Below are positions 6,843 through 15,626 of a stretch of 17,551 nt of DNA, piece by piece (the stretch's first letter is position 1; each line of letters starts with the position of its first letter). Source of the stretch: Deltaproteobacteria bacterium. GTDB taxonomy: Bacteria > Desulfobacterota_D > UBA1144 > Nemesobacterales > N074bin48. The position numbers and the translations under genes were made by a program. A model generated the notes under the pieces. It was not told the origin of the DNA. It was given only the letters and a program-made list of their open reading frames with translations, and ran no database searches. The DNA lies in the NCBI GenBank assembly GCA_004356685.1, contig SMWS01000117.1, positions 1-17,551 on the forward strand, written 5' to 3'.

Positions 6843-8365
6843 GAAGCCGAAAGTAGACTATTCATTTCTACCTGTTCCATATCTTCAATTACATAATTTA
6901 AAAGCTTGCTTCCAAAATCAGATGCTGTTTTTATATCATTCTTCATTATCTCCACATTATTTAGATACTGCAATCTAAGCACATCTCCATTTCTTAGTTC
7001 AGGAAGGATACCTCCGAAGAAAAAGCCTGAATCTCTAAGTTTAGGTATAACATATGAAGAAAGCTGTCCAAATATTGGTAAATCTAAATATATACAGTCT
7101 ATTTTATTCATACACATTTCTCTTACCAAAAAATTAATCTCAACTAGTGTATCCCTGCCATACTCTTCCACAATAATAAAGGCCTGATTATGATCGTGCC
7201 TGACTACTACATTAGTTTTTCCAAGTTTAGTATCTGACTTTTTAATTGATGTATCCGATAAAACAATATCTCTTTGAAAACCCAAGTATTCATAAAGATT
7301 ATATGCATATTCATGATATACATCGGGAAGGTAAACAGTTTTCTTTTCATTAGGAGTCACTGCTGTATACATTAAAACAATTGACTGGCGTCTGTTTTGT
7401 CCATCTTCTCTTATATCTTTCACTGAGACATTGTCAGGAGAGTATCCAAGCAAAAAACCTGCTTCTTTTCCCCCTAGCTTCAATACTCCCTTTTGGGTAT
7501 ACGGATGTATAGTGACAGCTTCACCATAAATGCCAACTATTTCATTTTCTAAAGCATATCTGTATAAATAATTTCTCATATTTTTAAAAATGCCATGCCC
7601 TCTATATCTGGTGTCTACTATAGCAACACCACTCTCGCCTACTTTAGATTCATTTGTTTCAAATGATAGTGACAAATGGCCTACTATTTCATTTTTACTA
7701 TTATAAGCAACACAGGATTTCATTAGATTAGATTTAATTTTTGCTTCAATACGCTCCGGATGATACATAAACTCGTTTGGGTATGTATATCCATAGTTTC
7801 TATAAACAACCTTAACTAATTCTTTGATGTCTTTTAACTCTAGCATTTGTATTCTTATATTTTCAGAAGAATCAGCCTTTTCTTTTTCAATATGATTTTT
7901 ATGTACTGAAATGTCTAATGTTTTACGTATATCTGTTACAGGTAAATATTTAACTATTTCTGCTCTATTACCATTCGATCCCAAGTTTTTATAATTCACC
8001 TGGTCTGCATAATTTAGAGCTAATATTGAATTAAATCTATTGTCACTTTGTTCCTTTAATTTATCGAAATAAAAAGGCAAGCCTTTATCCTCAATTGTTA
8101 CGACAAGAGAGTGTTCTCGTATTGAAATAGAAACATTAATTTCTTGTTTATTATCCCCTCCATAGCCTTCACAAACTATATTCTTGAATATTTCCGAAAG
8201 GACATCACCTAATTTTATTATGTCGTCATCTGATAATCCGAGGGTGTCCGCAACGTTTGATACTGTACTTACAACTGTCTTTATCAATTTTATATCAGAC
8301 AAAATTGTTAATTTTGCAATAATACGATCTTGATTTTCAGACTGTAGGATTGTTTGTGTACCCAT
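6839..8365 (-). CDS. RsbW-like ATPase fused to GNAT acetyltransferase, last gene of the pdh operon
   Basis: A 508-residue two-part protein. Residues about 15-145 resemble an anti-sigma/RsbW-type HATPase: VLSEIFKNIVCEGY matches the N-box, IEDKGLPF the G1 box, and NLGSNGNRAEIVKYL the strand that ends RsbW domains; however, the Gly-rich G2 loop is not recognisable, so ATP binding may be weak or lost. Residues about 165-320 are a GNAT domain, with the acetyl-CoA pyrophosphate-binding pattern in VDTRYRGHGIFKNM near 250. The C-terminal third (about 320-508) has further GNAT-like features (GFFFGGILPE...DVLRLQYL) but no motif I can name. Its ATG lies 6 bases after the lpd stop, without a Shine-Dalgarno, suggesting translational coupling. 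Co-expression with acetyl-CoA production suggests a role in acetylating or sensing something linked to the complex; that is inference. No signal peptide or membrane segment. Confidence 0.85.
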   Translation of the reverse strand: MGTQTILQSENQDRIIAKLTILSDIKLIKTVVSTVSNVADTLGLSDDDIIKLGDVLSEIFKNIVCEGYGGDNKQEINVSISIREHSLVVTIEDKGLPFYFDKLKEQSDNRFNSILALNYADQVNYKNLGSNGNRAEIVKYLPVTDIRKTLDISVHKNHIEKEKADSSENIRIQMLELKDIKELVKVVYRNYGYTYPNEFMYHPERIEAKIKSNLMKSCVAYNSKNEIVGHLSLSFETNESKVGESGVAIVDTRYRGHGIFKNMRNYLYRYALENEIVGIYGEAVTIHPYTQKGVLKLGGKEAGFLLGYSPDNVSVKDIREDGQNRRQSIVLMYTAVTPNEKKTVYLPDVYHEYAYNLYEYLGFQRDIVLSDTSIKKSDTKLGKTNVVVRHDHNQAFIIVEEYGRDTLVEINFLVREMCMNKIDCIYLDLPIFGQLSSYVIPKLRDSGFFFGGILPELRNGDVLRLQYLNNVEIMKNDIKTASDFGSKLLNYVIEDMEQVEMNSLLSAS

Positions 8366-8371
8366 AATAAA

Positions 8372-9799
8372 TTAATTATTTTTTGTTTTATATATATGAG
8401 TCGAAGAACCAAAAAACATTTCTGCTGCTTCCATCACAGTTTCAGTTAAAGTAGGATGAGGATGAATAGTAAGTTTTAGGTCAGTTGCAGTAGCTCCCAT
8501 TTCAATAGCCAATACTCCCTCTGCTATCATCTCCCCTGCCCCTGTACCTACTATCCCCATTCCCAAGATCCTTTCTGTTTTATTATCTATTATTAATTTT
8601 GTAAGCCCGTCATTCCTATCAAGTGTTGTGGCTCTTCCCGATGCTGCCCAGTTAAACCTTGTAGAAGTATAATCCAGTCCCTGCTCTTTAGCCTCGTCCT
8701 CTGTGATGCCACACCAGGCAATTTCTGGGTCGGTAAATACAACTGCGGGTATAGCATTTGGATCATAAAGTACATTTTTTCCAGCTATTATTTCTGCTAC
8801 AATCTTTCCTTCATAAGTTGCCTTATGTGCAAGCATCGGATCACCAGCTACATCACCAATAGCATAAATGTTTGGATCGGAAGTATTTCTTTGATCGTTA
8901 ATTTCTATAAATCCTCTTTTGTTGACTGTAACTTTTGTATTTTCAATACCAAAATTTTCAGAGTTAGGTTTTCTTCCAACAGACACCAGCACCTTATCGA
9001 ATACGTCTTCTATAATTTCATCTTTCTTGGTCTTAAACTGCGCTTTCAGTTTACCTTTCTTGTTCTCTATGTTTACAACTCTTGTATTCAGCATTATTGA
9101 TTCGAATTTATTGGTAAGTCTTTTTTTAAGAACCCTAACGAGGTCCTGATCGACACCCGCCATTAAGCTATCCATCATTTCTACAACACTTACCTGCGAT
9201 CCAAGAGCCTGATAAACAGCCCCAAGCTCTAGACCAATATAACCACCACCTATTACCAGCAATTTATTTGGAATTTCCTCAATTTCCAGAGCGCCTGTCG
9301 AATCGAGGATTTTGTTATTATCTACTTCAATACCCGGAACAGATGCAGGAGAGGAGCCTGTGGCAATTACTGCTTTTGAAAAATTAACTCTTATTTCTTT
9401 ATCCTCAGCTGTGCTTACACTTAAGCTGCTAGAATCTGTAAATTCAGCACGTCCCTGTATGTAATTAATTTTTCTAAATTTGGACAGTTGTCCAAGACCG
9501 GCAGTAAGTTTATTTACTACGCCGTCCTTCCACGCTCTTAAACTGTTTATATCAATTACAGGCTTGTTATATGTTATGCCAAGAGCAGAAGCATTATCAG
9601 CTTCATCAATAAGCTTAGAAACGTGCAGTAGCGCCTTTGAGGGTATACACCCTTCATAATTACAAACACCACCAGGGTACTTTCTATAATCTATTAAAGT
9701 TACTTCAATTCCCAGATCGGCAGCATGAAAAGCTGCAGGGTATCCACCAGGACCTGCACCAATAACAACTAACTGTGTGGTTATTTTTCTTTCAGACAA
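8372..9799 (-). CDS. lpdA: Dihydrolipoyl dehydrogenase (E3) of the pyruvate dehydrogenase complex
   Basis: Flavoprotein that reoxidises dihydrolipoyl groups on E2 and passes electrons to NAD+. It has 475 residues, normal length. The FAD-binding GAGPGGYPAAFHAADLG (14-30) is followed by the redox pair C46/C51 in GGVCNYEGCIPSK. A NAD-binding GGGYIGLE, the second FAD motif YAIGDVAG, and the catalytic His-Glu pair H448/E453 in HPHPTLTE complete the family set. The start is TTG at 9799: no in-frame ATG or GTG is better placed, AGGA lies 7 bases upstream, and the resulting N-terminus MSERKITTQLVVIGAGPGG aligns with proteobacterial LpdA. Third gene of aceE-aceF-lpd, 18 bases after aceF. A second E3 gene lies at 14167. 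Confidence 0.97.
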   Translation of the reverse strand: MSERKITTQLVVIGAGPGGYPAAFHAADLGIEVTLIDYRKYPGGVCNYEGCIPSKALLHVSKLIDEADNASALGITYNKPVIDINSLRAWKDGVVNKLTAGLGQLSKFRKINYIQGRAEFTDSSSLSVSTAEDKEIRVNFSKAVIATGSSPASVPGIEVDNNKILDSTGALEIEEIPNKLLVIGGGYIGLELGAVYQALGSQVSVVEMMDSLMAGVDQDLVRVLKKRLTNKFESIMLNTRVVNIENKKGKLKAQFKTKKDEIIEDVFDKVLVSVGRKPNSENFGIENTKVTVNKRGFIEINDQRNTSDPNIYAIGDVAGDPMLAHKATYEGKIVAEIIAGKNVLYDPNAIPAVVFTDPEIAWCGITEDEAKEQGLDYTSTRFNWAASGRATTLDRNDGLTKLIIDNKTERILGMGIVGTGAGEMIAEGVLAIEMGATATDLKLTIHPHPTLTETVMEAAEMFFGSSTHIYKTKNN

Positions 9800-9817
9800 A
9801 ATAAATCCTTATAGAAA

Positions 9818-11134
9818 TTATGAGTTTAACAAAGTAAAGAATGGATTTTCTAATCCTTCTATTATCCATCTTAAAAATCTAATAGCATCTGCGCCGTCTA
9901 TTATTCTGTGATCATATGACAGGGATAGAGGCATCATTAATCTTGGCTTAAATTCTCCGTCAGTGTAGACAGGTTCTATAGTCGATCTTGATAAACCAAG
10001 AATCGCTACATTTGGAAAATTAATCACAGGGGTAAAATAAGTGCCCCCTATTCCTCCTAAATTAGTTATAGTAAAAGTGCTTCCCTGAAGTTCATCTACC
10101 TTAATTTTCTTATTTCTAGATCGCTGGGATATATCTGATAGTTCGACTGATATTTCTGTTATGTTCTTTTTATCCGCATTCTTAATTACCGGAACAAGTA
10201 AACCTCTGTCGGTATCTACCGCTATACCAATATTAAAATTATTATTATTAATGATTTGATGATTTTCCATGTCGATACTGCAGTTGAATTTAGGAAATTT
10301 GACTAATGCCTGAGATGTAATTTTTGTAACAATAGAAGTCATAGTAAGTTTGCCGCCAGCTTGGCTAACCTGATCGCCATACTGTTTCCTTAATTTCTCG
10401 AGTTCTGTAATATCGGCTTTATCATGCTGAGTAACATGCGGAGCTTTCCATGACTGAGTAAGTCTATCAGCAGTAAGAACCCTTACTTTATTCATTTCTT
10501 CGATTAAGCCGCCGCTTTTTTGAGTTTGATCTACTTGGGTTATTTTCGCGGTTGTAGATTTTTTTGCTTCTGTAGTTGATAGATTTGATTTAGCAAATTC
10601 TTTTACATCGTTTTCTGTGATTCTCCCACCAGGCCCACTGCCATCGACATTGGTAATTTCTACCCCAATTTCTCTTGCAAGTCTTCTTACAGATGGTGAA
10701 GCCGGGATAATAATTTTATTATTATCACTATCCTCTTCTTCTCTGCTTATAGATATGACATTGGAATTATCACTACCGAGTTCACTGTCACTGGCTTGTT
10801 CTTCCGGTTTAATTTCTTTAACTGTCTCTTGGGAAACCTCTTTTATTGCAATAGCCTCAGGTTCAGAAACATCCTGTTCAGCTGATTTAGATGGTTGATT
10901 GCCGTCTGTATCAAAAGTTACTAACAACTGCCCAATTATAATACTATCTCCATTTTCTACATGTAGTTCCTTAATTAAACCATCTATTGGGGCCGGCAGT
11001 TCTATTACAGCTTTATCGGTTTCGATCTCCATAATTGGCTGTTCTTTAATAACAGACTCACCCTTTGAAACCATTATGTTTATTATATCTCCGCCTTCTA
11101 CATTTTCACCAAGTTCGGGAAGTTTAAACTCCAT
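9818..11134 (-). CDS. aceF: Dihydrolipoyllysine acetyltransferase (E2) with a single lipoyl domain
   Basis: Core of the pyruvate dehydrogenase complex; it moves acetyl from E1 to CoA via its lipoyl arm. It has 438 residues. The lipoyl domain (1-76) carries the modified Lys K41 in EIETDKAVIEL. A linker of about 68 residues (77-145) follows, unusually acidic and Ser/Asn-rich rather than Ala/Pro-rich. The peripheral-subunit-binding domain is about 145-181 (PSVRRLAREIG..GPGGRITENDV). The catalytic domain has SYDHRIIDGAD with H409 and D413, and ends in ENPFFTLLNS. With one lipoyl domain it is shorter than E. coli AceF, which has three. GGAGG lies 11 bases before the ATG. It begins 20 bases after aceE. 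LipB and lipoyl synthase would be needed to charge K41. Confidence 0.97.
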   Translation of the reverse strand: MEFKLPELGENVEGGDIINIMVSKGESVIKEQPIMEIETDKAVIELPAPIDGLIKELHVENGDSIIIGQLLVTFDTDGNQPSKSAEQDVSEPEAIAIKEVSQETVKEIKPEEQASDSELGSDNSNVISISREEEDSDNNKIIIPASPSVRRLAREIGVEITNVDGSGPGGRITENDVKEFAKSNLSTTEAKKSTTAKITQVDQTQKSGGLIEEMNKVRVLTADRLTQSWKAPHVTQHDKADITELEKLRKQYGDQVSQAGGKLTMTSIVTKITSQALVKFPKFNCSIDMENHQIINNNNFNIGIAVDTDRGLLVPVIKNADKKNITEISVELSDISQRSRNKKIKVDELQGSTFTITNLGGIGGTYFTPVINFPNVAILGLSRSTIEPVYTDGEFKPRLMMPLSLSYDHRIIDGADAIRFLRWIIEGLENPFFTLLNS

Positions 11135-11154
11135 ATTTCAATTATCCTCCATAG

Positions 11155-13839
11155 CTAGCTTAAAAAAGGATTTGGCTTTGCAGTATCTATGTGAAAATCC
11201 TTACAGGCTTTTTGAACTATATCAGTTTTAATTTTCTTCTCTTTACTAAGTCCGTACAAACTTGCAAGGATTATATATCTGTAATCAACCTCAAAAAACG
11301 ATCTTAAATCCTTCCTGCTTGCACTCCGTCCAAATCCATCTGTGCCAAGACTAATGCATTTTGCAGGAAGCCATGAAGATATAGATTCAGGAAGTGCCTT
11401 TACATAATCCGATGCGGCTACTATACAGTCAGAATCTTCACCTATACATTTATATACGTAAGGTACTTTTGAGATTTCTGATGGGTGAAGCATATTCCAT
11501 CTCTCGGTTTCCAGACACTCTTTATAAATTTCTTTATAACTGGTTAAGCTGAATACATTTACTCTTAAATCATAATCTTTTTCGAGAATTTTTTGAGCTT
11601 TAATACATTCATTTAATATTGTTCCGCTGCCAAGCAACGAAACAGCGTGTTTTGAATCTTTATTCTCCGATTCTATTAATTTATAAATGCCTTTTATTAT
11701 CCCTTCCTCCACCCCCTTAGGCATAGGCGGCTGAATATAAGCTTCGTTCATAACTGTGAAATAATAAAATACATCTTCTTGATTAATGTACATCCTCTCT
11801 ATGCCGTTTTTGATAATAACGGCAATTTCATAGGCATATGCCGGATCGTATGTAATTAAGTTAGGGACAGGATATGCCAGTAAATGGCTGTGACCATCTT
11901 GGTGCTGCAGGCCCTCTCCTGCAAGTGTTGTCTTTCCTGCAGTTCCCCCGATCAAAAATCCTTTGCATCTCATATCTCCCGCTGCCCAGATAAGGTCGCC
12001 TATCCTCTGCATCCCGAACATAGAATAATAAATAAAAAACGGTATTGTATTTATGCCATGGGTTGCATAGGCGGTGCCTGCCGCTATAAAAGAGGACATT
12101 GCGCCTGCTTCTGTTATACCTTCTTCGAGTATTTGGCCGTCTTTAGCTTCTTTATAATAAAGCAAAGTATCTTTATCTACAGGTTCATATATCTGGCCAA
12201 CATGAGAATAAATACCAACCTGTCTAAACAGTGCTTCCATTCCAAAAGTCCTTGCTTCGTCAGGGACAATAGGAACTATAAGGTCTCCAACATTTTTGTC
12301 CCTCATTAATTTTGAGAGCATTCTCACAAATGCCATAGTAGTTGGTACTTCTCTATCTCCTGAACCTTTAATAAATTCTTCGTAAATGTCGTCTGAAGGC
12401 TTTTTTAGCTTTTCAGATTTAATAGTTCTTGAAGGGATATAGCCTCCGAGTTTTTCTCTGCACTCTTTTAAGTATTTAATTTCCTTGCTATTTTTATCTG
12501 GTTTATAAAAAGGAGCTTTAGCAACATCTTCATCTGATATTGGTATGCCAAACCTTGTTCTAAACTCTTTTAACTCTTGTTCATTTAATTTTTTTTGTTG
12601 ATGCGTAATGTTTTTTCCTTCACCGCTTTCTCCAAGACCATAACCCTTGATAGTTTTTGCCAATATTACAGTAGGAGAGCCTTTATTTTCAGTTGCGGCT
12701 TTATATGCTGTGTAGACTTTTTGTGCATCATGACCCCCTCTTTTCAGCTTTTCTAATTGCTCGTCGGAATAGTTTTTGACTAATTCTTTCAACCTCGGAT
12801 CAGTTCCAAAGAAATGTTCCCTTATATAAGAACCGGGTTTTACGATATATTTTTGATAATCACCATCAACAGCCTCCTGCATTCTGTCTATGAGGATATC
12901 ATCTTTATCTGCTGCCAGTAAAGGATCCCAGTCGTTTCCCCAGATGACTTTAATAACGTTCCAACCCGCTCCCCTGAATATTGCTTCTAATTCCTGGATT
13001 ATTTTTCCATTACCTCTTACAGGGCCGTCTAATCTTTGCAGGTTGCAATTTACAACGAATATTAAATTATCGAGCTCTTCTCTGCTTGCCAGCGTTATAG
13101 CACCCAATGTTTCAGGTTCATCCGTTTCACCGTCTCCCAAAAAAGCCCATACCTTAGCGTCTGTTTCATCTTTTAAACCCCTATCCTCCAGGTATCTGTT
13201 AAACCTGGCCTGATAAATAGCCATTATTGGGCTAAGACCCATAGATACAGTTGGAAATTCCCAAAAATCAGGCATTAACCATGGATGCGGGTATGAAGAT
13301 AGTCCTTTATCAGAGCTTATTTCATTTCTGAAATTTTCAAGGTTTTCGATACTCAATCTTCCTTCGAGAAAGGCTCGGGAATATATTCCAGGTGAAGCAT
13401 GTCCCTGAAAATAAATTATATCTCCTTGCTGCTCTTCAGTTCTAGATCTAAAAAAGTGATTAAAGCCTATATTGTATAGTGTTGCTGCAGATGCATAAGT
13501 TGATATATGTCCTCCTATCCCATCATTTTCCCTGTTGGCTCTGACTACCATAGCCATTGCATTCCATCTTATATAATTACTTATACGCCTTTCAGTCTCA
13601 ATACTCCCAGGGTAATTTACCTGTTTTTCTACAGGAATTGTGTTTATGTATGGGGTGTTTGCCGTAAATGGTACATTCACGCCTGATTTTCTAGCATGAA
13701 TATGAAGTTTCCGAAGTAACCTGTTTACTCTTTCGCTTCCATCTTTATTTAAAACATAATCGAGAGATTGCAGCCATTCTCTATTCTCAATCTCTTCGAG
13801 ATTATCCTTTTCTCTTTCTTTTTTATAATCTATGGACAT
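11155..13839 (-). CDS. aceE: Pyruvate dehydrogenase E1 component, homodimeric type
   Basis: ThDP-dependent enzyme that decarboxylates pyruvate and reductively acetylates the lipoyl arm of AceF, in the cytosol. It has 894 residues, close to E. coli AceE, and aligns over its whole length: EIENREWLQSLDYV at the N-terminus, NTIPVEKQVNYPG, GGHISTYASAATLY, the ThDP/Mg motif GDGETDEPE through NCN (about 235-267), NRGGHD-like RGGHDAQK, IKGYGLGESGEGKN, EARTFGMEALFRQVGIY, GEGLQHQDGHSH and GTDGFGRSASR near the end. It is the single-chain E1, not the alpha/beta type. The ATG at 13839 is the only in-frame Met fitting the family N-terminus; the upstream sequence has no Shine-Dalgarno. First gene of the leftward operon and divergent from the second lpd across 327 bases. 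Stop codon TAG. Confidence 0.98.
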   Translation of the reverse strand: MSIDYKKEREKDNLEEIENREWLQSLDYVLNKDGSERVNRLLRKLHIHARKSGVNVPFTANTPYINTIPVEKQVNYPGSIETERRISNYIRWNAMAMVVRANRENDGIGGHISTYASAATLYNIGFNHFFRSRTEEQQGDIIYFQGHASPGIYSRAFLEGRLSIENLENFRNEISSDKGLSSYPHPWLMPDFWEFPTVSMGLSPIMAIYQARFNRYLEDRGLKDETDAKVWAFLGDGETDEPETLGAITLASREELDNLIFVVNCNLQRLDGPVRGNGKIIQELEAIFRGAGWNVIKVIWGNDWDPLLAADKDDILIDRMQEAVDGDYQKYIVKPGSYIREHFFGTDPRLKELVKNYSDEQLEKLKRGGHDAQKVYTAYKAATENKGSPTVILAKTIKGYGLGESGEGKNITHQQKKLNEQELKEFRTRFGIPISDEDVAKAPFYKPDKNSKEIKYLKECREKLGGYIPSRTIKSEKLKKPSDDIYEEFIKGSGDREVPTTMAFVRMLSKLMRDKNVGDLIVPIVPDEARTFGMEALFRQVGIYSHVGQIYEPVDKDTLLYYKEAKDGQILEEGITEAGAMSSFIAAGTAYATHGINTIPFFIYYSMFGMQRIGDLIWAAGDMRCKGFLIGGTAGKTTLAGEGLQHQDGHSHLLAYPVPNLITYDPAYAYEIAVIIKNGIERMYINQEDVFYYFTVMNEAYIQPPMPKGVEEGIIKGIYKLIESENKDSKHAVSLLGSGTILNECIKAQKILEKDYDLRVNVFSLTSYKEIYKECLETERWNMLHPSEISKVPYVYKCIGEDSDCIVAASDYVKALPESISSWLPAKCISLGTDGFGRSASRKDLRSFFEVDYRYIILASLYGLSKEKKIKTDIVQKACKDFHIDTAKPNPFLS

Positions 13840-14002
13840 AATTTCTAAGAATACATAATTTAGTTATATTTTAAATGCTTATTAACTTTAAATTCACATA
13901 AATATCTTTTAACATAAAAGAACTAATATATCTAAGGTCTTATACTATTAATATTTAATTACGGCATTAGACAACTGGTGAAGAAGAATTCATTAAAATA
14001 TT

Positions 14003-14017
14003 GGTTATTTTATAACC
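14003..14017. promoter_or_regulatory. Perfect 6-3-6 palindrome, candidate operator
   Basis: GGTTAT and ATAACC are perfect complements separated by TTT. It lies near the middle of the divergent region, and its arms are more G+C-rich than the surroundings. It does not match the PdhR consensus arms that I know (AATTGGT...ACCAATT), though the GGT/ACC symmetry is similar in spirit. The regulator is unknown. Confidence 0.4.
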
Positions 14018-14128
14018 TCCTAATTATTTATATATCTTAATTTATAACAAAATATGAACAATATAATAGTTATTTTTTAATATATGGATTAAATAAATAT
14101 AATAAATGTAGTAATTATTAACAAATTA

Positions 14129-14156
14129 TTGACCATTTAAGAATTACTCATATATT
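14129..14156 (+). promoter_or_regulatory. Strong promoter for the second lpd, predicting a near-leaderless mRNA
   Basis: TTGACC (14129-14134) and TATATT (14151-14156) each match the sigma-70 consensus at five of six positions, with a 16-base spacer. Transcription would begin about 14162-14165, only a few bases before the ATG at 14167. No Shine-Dalgarno precedes that ATG, which agrees with leaderless initiation. Confidence 0.55.
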
Positions 14157-14166
14157 ATTACGCGCT

Positions 14167-15600
14167 ATGAATAAATATGACTTAACGGTAATAGGATCTG
14201 GCCCAGGTGGCTACGTGGCTGCTATAAGGGCAGCTCAGCTTGGAATGAAGGTCTCAGTAATTGAAAGAGACAACCCAGGGGGTGTCTGCCTGAACTGGGG
14301 ATGTATTCCTTCAAAAGCAATACTAAAATGTGCTGAAATCTACCAAAACTTCTTACATTCAGAGGATTATGGAATAACAACAAAAGGACTCTCATTTGAT
14401 TACTCAAAAGTAATACAGAAAAGCAGAAATGCTTCTTCAGTTTTAACTAAAGGCGTAGAGTTTTTACTGAAAAAGAACAAGATCGATCTATTTAGAGGAA
14501 CCGGAAAACTTGTAGATAAAAATAAAGTTGGAATAATCGGAGAAAAAAGCGAGCTTGAGCTCAGTACCAACAATATCCTTATTTGCACGGGTTCTGTTCC
14601 AAGAGTGATTCCGGGAATTGAAGTTGATGGAAAAATGATTATGACAAGTGACGAAGCCATAAATTCAACAGATTTTCCCAAGTCTGTAATTATTATCGGC
14701 GGTGGCTATATAGGGGTGGAGTTTGCCTATGTTTACAATTCATTTGGTAGTAAAGTTACTATCATAGAGATGGCAGACCATATAATTCCAGGAGCAGATA
14801 AAGAAGTAGCCATAACACTTGAAAAAATATTTAAGAAGTCAGGAATGGATGTACTTACAAGCACTAAATATAAGTCTTACAAGAAAGCTGAAACACAGGT
14901 AGATGTAGTTGTAGAAAACGTAAAAAACAACAAAGAATCCACTATTAAGGCATCTCAAATGCTAATAGCAATTGGAAGGAAAGCTGTAGCTAATGATGCG
15001 CCGTCATCATACGCTTATTATAAAGAATCAAATGATATAGGGCTTGCTTTACTGAATATTGAGCTTGATGAGTATGGTTTTATCAAGACAAATGATGATT
15101 ATGAGACTACATGCAGTAACGTATATGCTATCGGCGATGTCATAGGCCCCCCACTTCTTGCACATAAAGCCTCAGAGGAGGGTGTTGTGGCTATTGAAAA
15201 GATAAATGGTATAGACAGCAAGGTTCATTACAACAATATTCCAAGCTGTGTCTACTGCCAGCCCGAAATTGGCTCAGTCGGCTATACTGAAGAACAGGTA
15301 AAAGAATTCGGTATAAAATATGACGTAGGAAAATATCCATTTAAGGCAGCTGGAAAAGCCGTGGCCATTGGTGATACTGAAGGATTTGTTAAAATCATCT
15401 CCAATTCTAAAACAGGAGAAATCTTGGGATCTCATATTATAGGACATGGGGCTACTGAAATGATTGCTGAGCTTACAATTGCAAAGAGCCTTGAATCTAC
15501 TCCCCTTGAAATAGCCGAAACTTCCCACGCTCATCCTACTCTTTCAGAAGCCATAATGGAAGCTGCGCTTGGATCTATGGGAAGAGCAAGAAGTATATAG
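14167..15600 (+). CDS. lpd: Second dihydrolipoyl dehydrogenase (E3)
   Basis: Flavin disulfide oxidoreductase that reoxidises dihydrolipoyl proteins with NAD+. It has 477 residues. FAD-binding GSGPGGYVAAIRAAQLG (10-26), redox pair C41/C46 in GGVCLNWGCIPSK, NAD-binding GGGYIGVEF, second FAD motif YAIGDVIG and catalytic H456/E461 in HAHPTLSE are all intact. It differs clearly from the E3 at 8372-9799 (CLNWGC versus CNYEGC), so the two are paralogues rather than a recent duplication. It is divergent from aceE and lies upstream of lipB, so it belongs to lipoyl metabolism but may serve another complex such as 2-oxoglutarate dehydrogenase or glycine cleavage. The ATG has no Shine-Dalgarno. Stop TAG. 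Confidence 0.96.
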   Translation: MNKYDLTVIGSGPGGYVAAIRAAQLGMKVSVIERDNPGGVCLNWGCIPSKAILKCAEIYQNFLHSEDYGITTKGLSFDYSKVIQKSRNASSVLTKGVEFLLKKNKIDLFRGTGKLVDKNKVGIIGEKSELELSTNNILICTGSVPRVIPGIEVDGKMIMTSDEAINSTDFPKSVIIIGGGYIGVEFAYVYNSFGSKVTIIEMADHIIPGADKEVAITLEKIFKKSGMDVLTSTKYKSYKKAETQVDVVVENVKNNKESTIKASQMLIAIGRKAVANDAPSSYAYYKESNDIGLALLNIELDEYGFIKTNDDYETTCSNVYAIGDVIGPPLLAHKASEEGVVAIEKINGIDSKVHYNNIPSCVYCQPEIGSVGYTEEQVKEFGIKYDVGKYPFKAAGKAVAIGDTEGFVKIISNSKTGEILGSHIIGHGATEMIAELTIAKSLESTPLEIAETSHAHPTLSEAIMEAALGSMGRARSI

Positions 15601-15626
15601 AATCAAACCACTCTATAAAACTGCTT

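Larger units (their letters stand above)
13840..14166. promoter_or_regulatory. AT-rich divergent regulatory region between the pdh operon and the second lpd
   Basis: This 327-base gene-free stretch separates two divergent operons and must hold both promoters. I see a good rightward promoter at 14129-14156 and a perfect 15-base palindrome at 14003-14017. For the leftward operon, TATAAC on the minus strand (in the stretch complementary to 13861-13870) with TTAAAG 17 bases upstream is a weak candidate only. No ORF with a plausible start and no RNA gene is evident. Most of the rest is A/T runs. Confidence 0.7.

Noticed and set aside
11884..12309. 141-residue plus-strand open frame with several Cys residues
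   Set aside because: It lies wholly inside aceE on the opposite strand, has no RBS, and its Cys-rich reading is a shadow of aceE codons.
13936..14040. Open plus-strand frame in the divergent region reading YGIRQLVKKNSLKYW and ending TAA
   Set aside because: It has no ATG, TTG or GTG start with an RBS at its head, begins right after a stop, and overlaps the palindrome; chance in AT-rich DNA is more likely.
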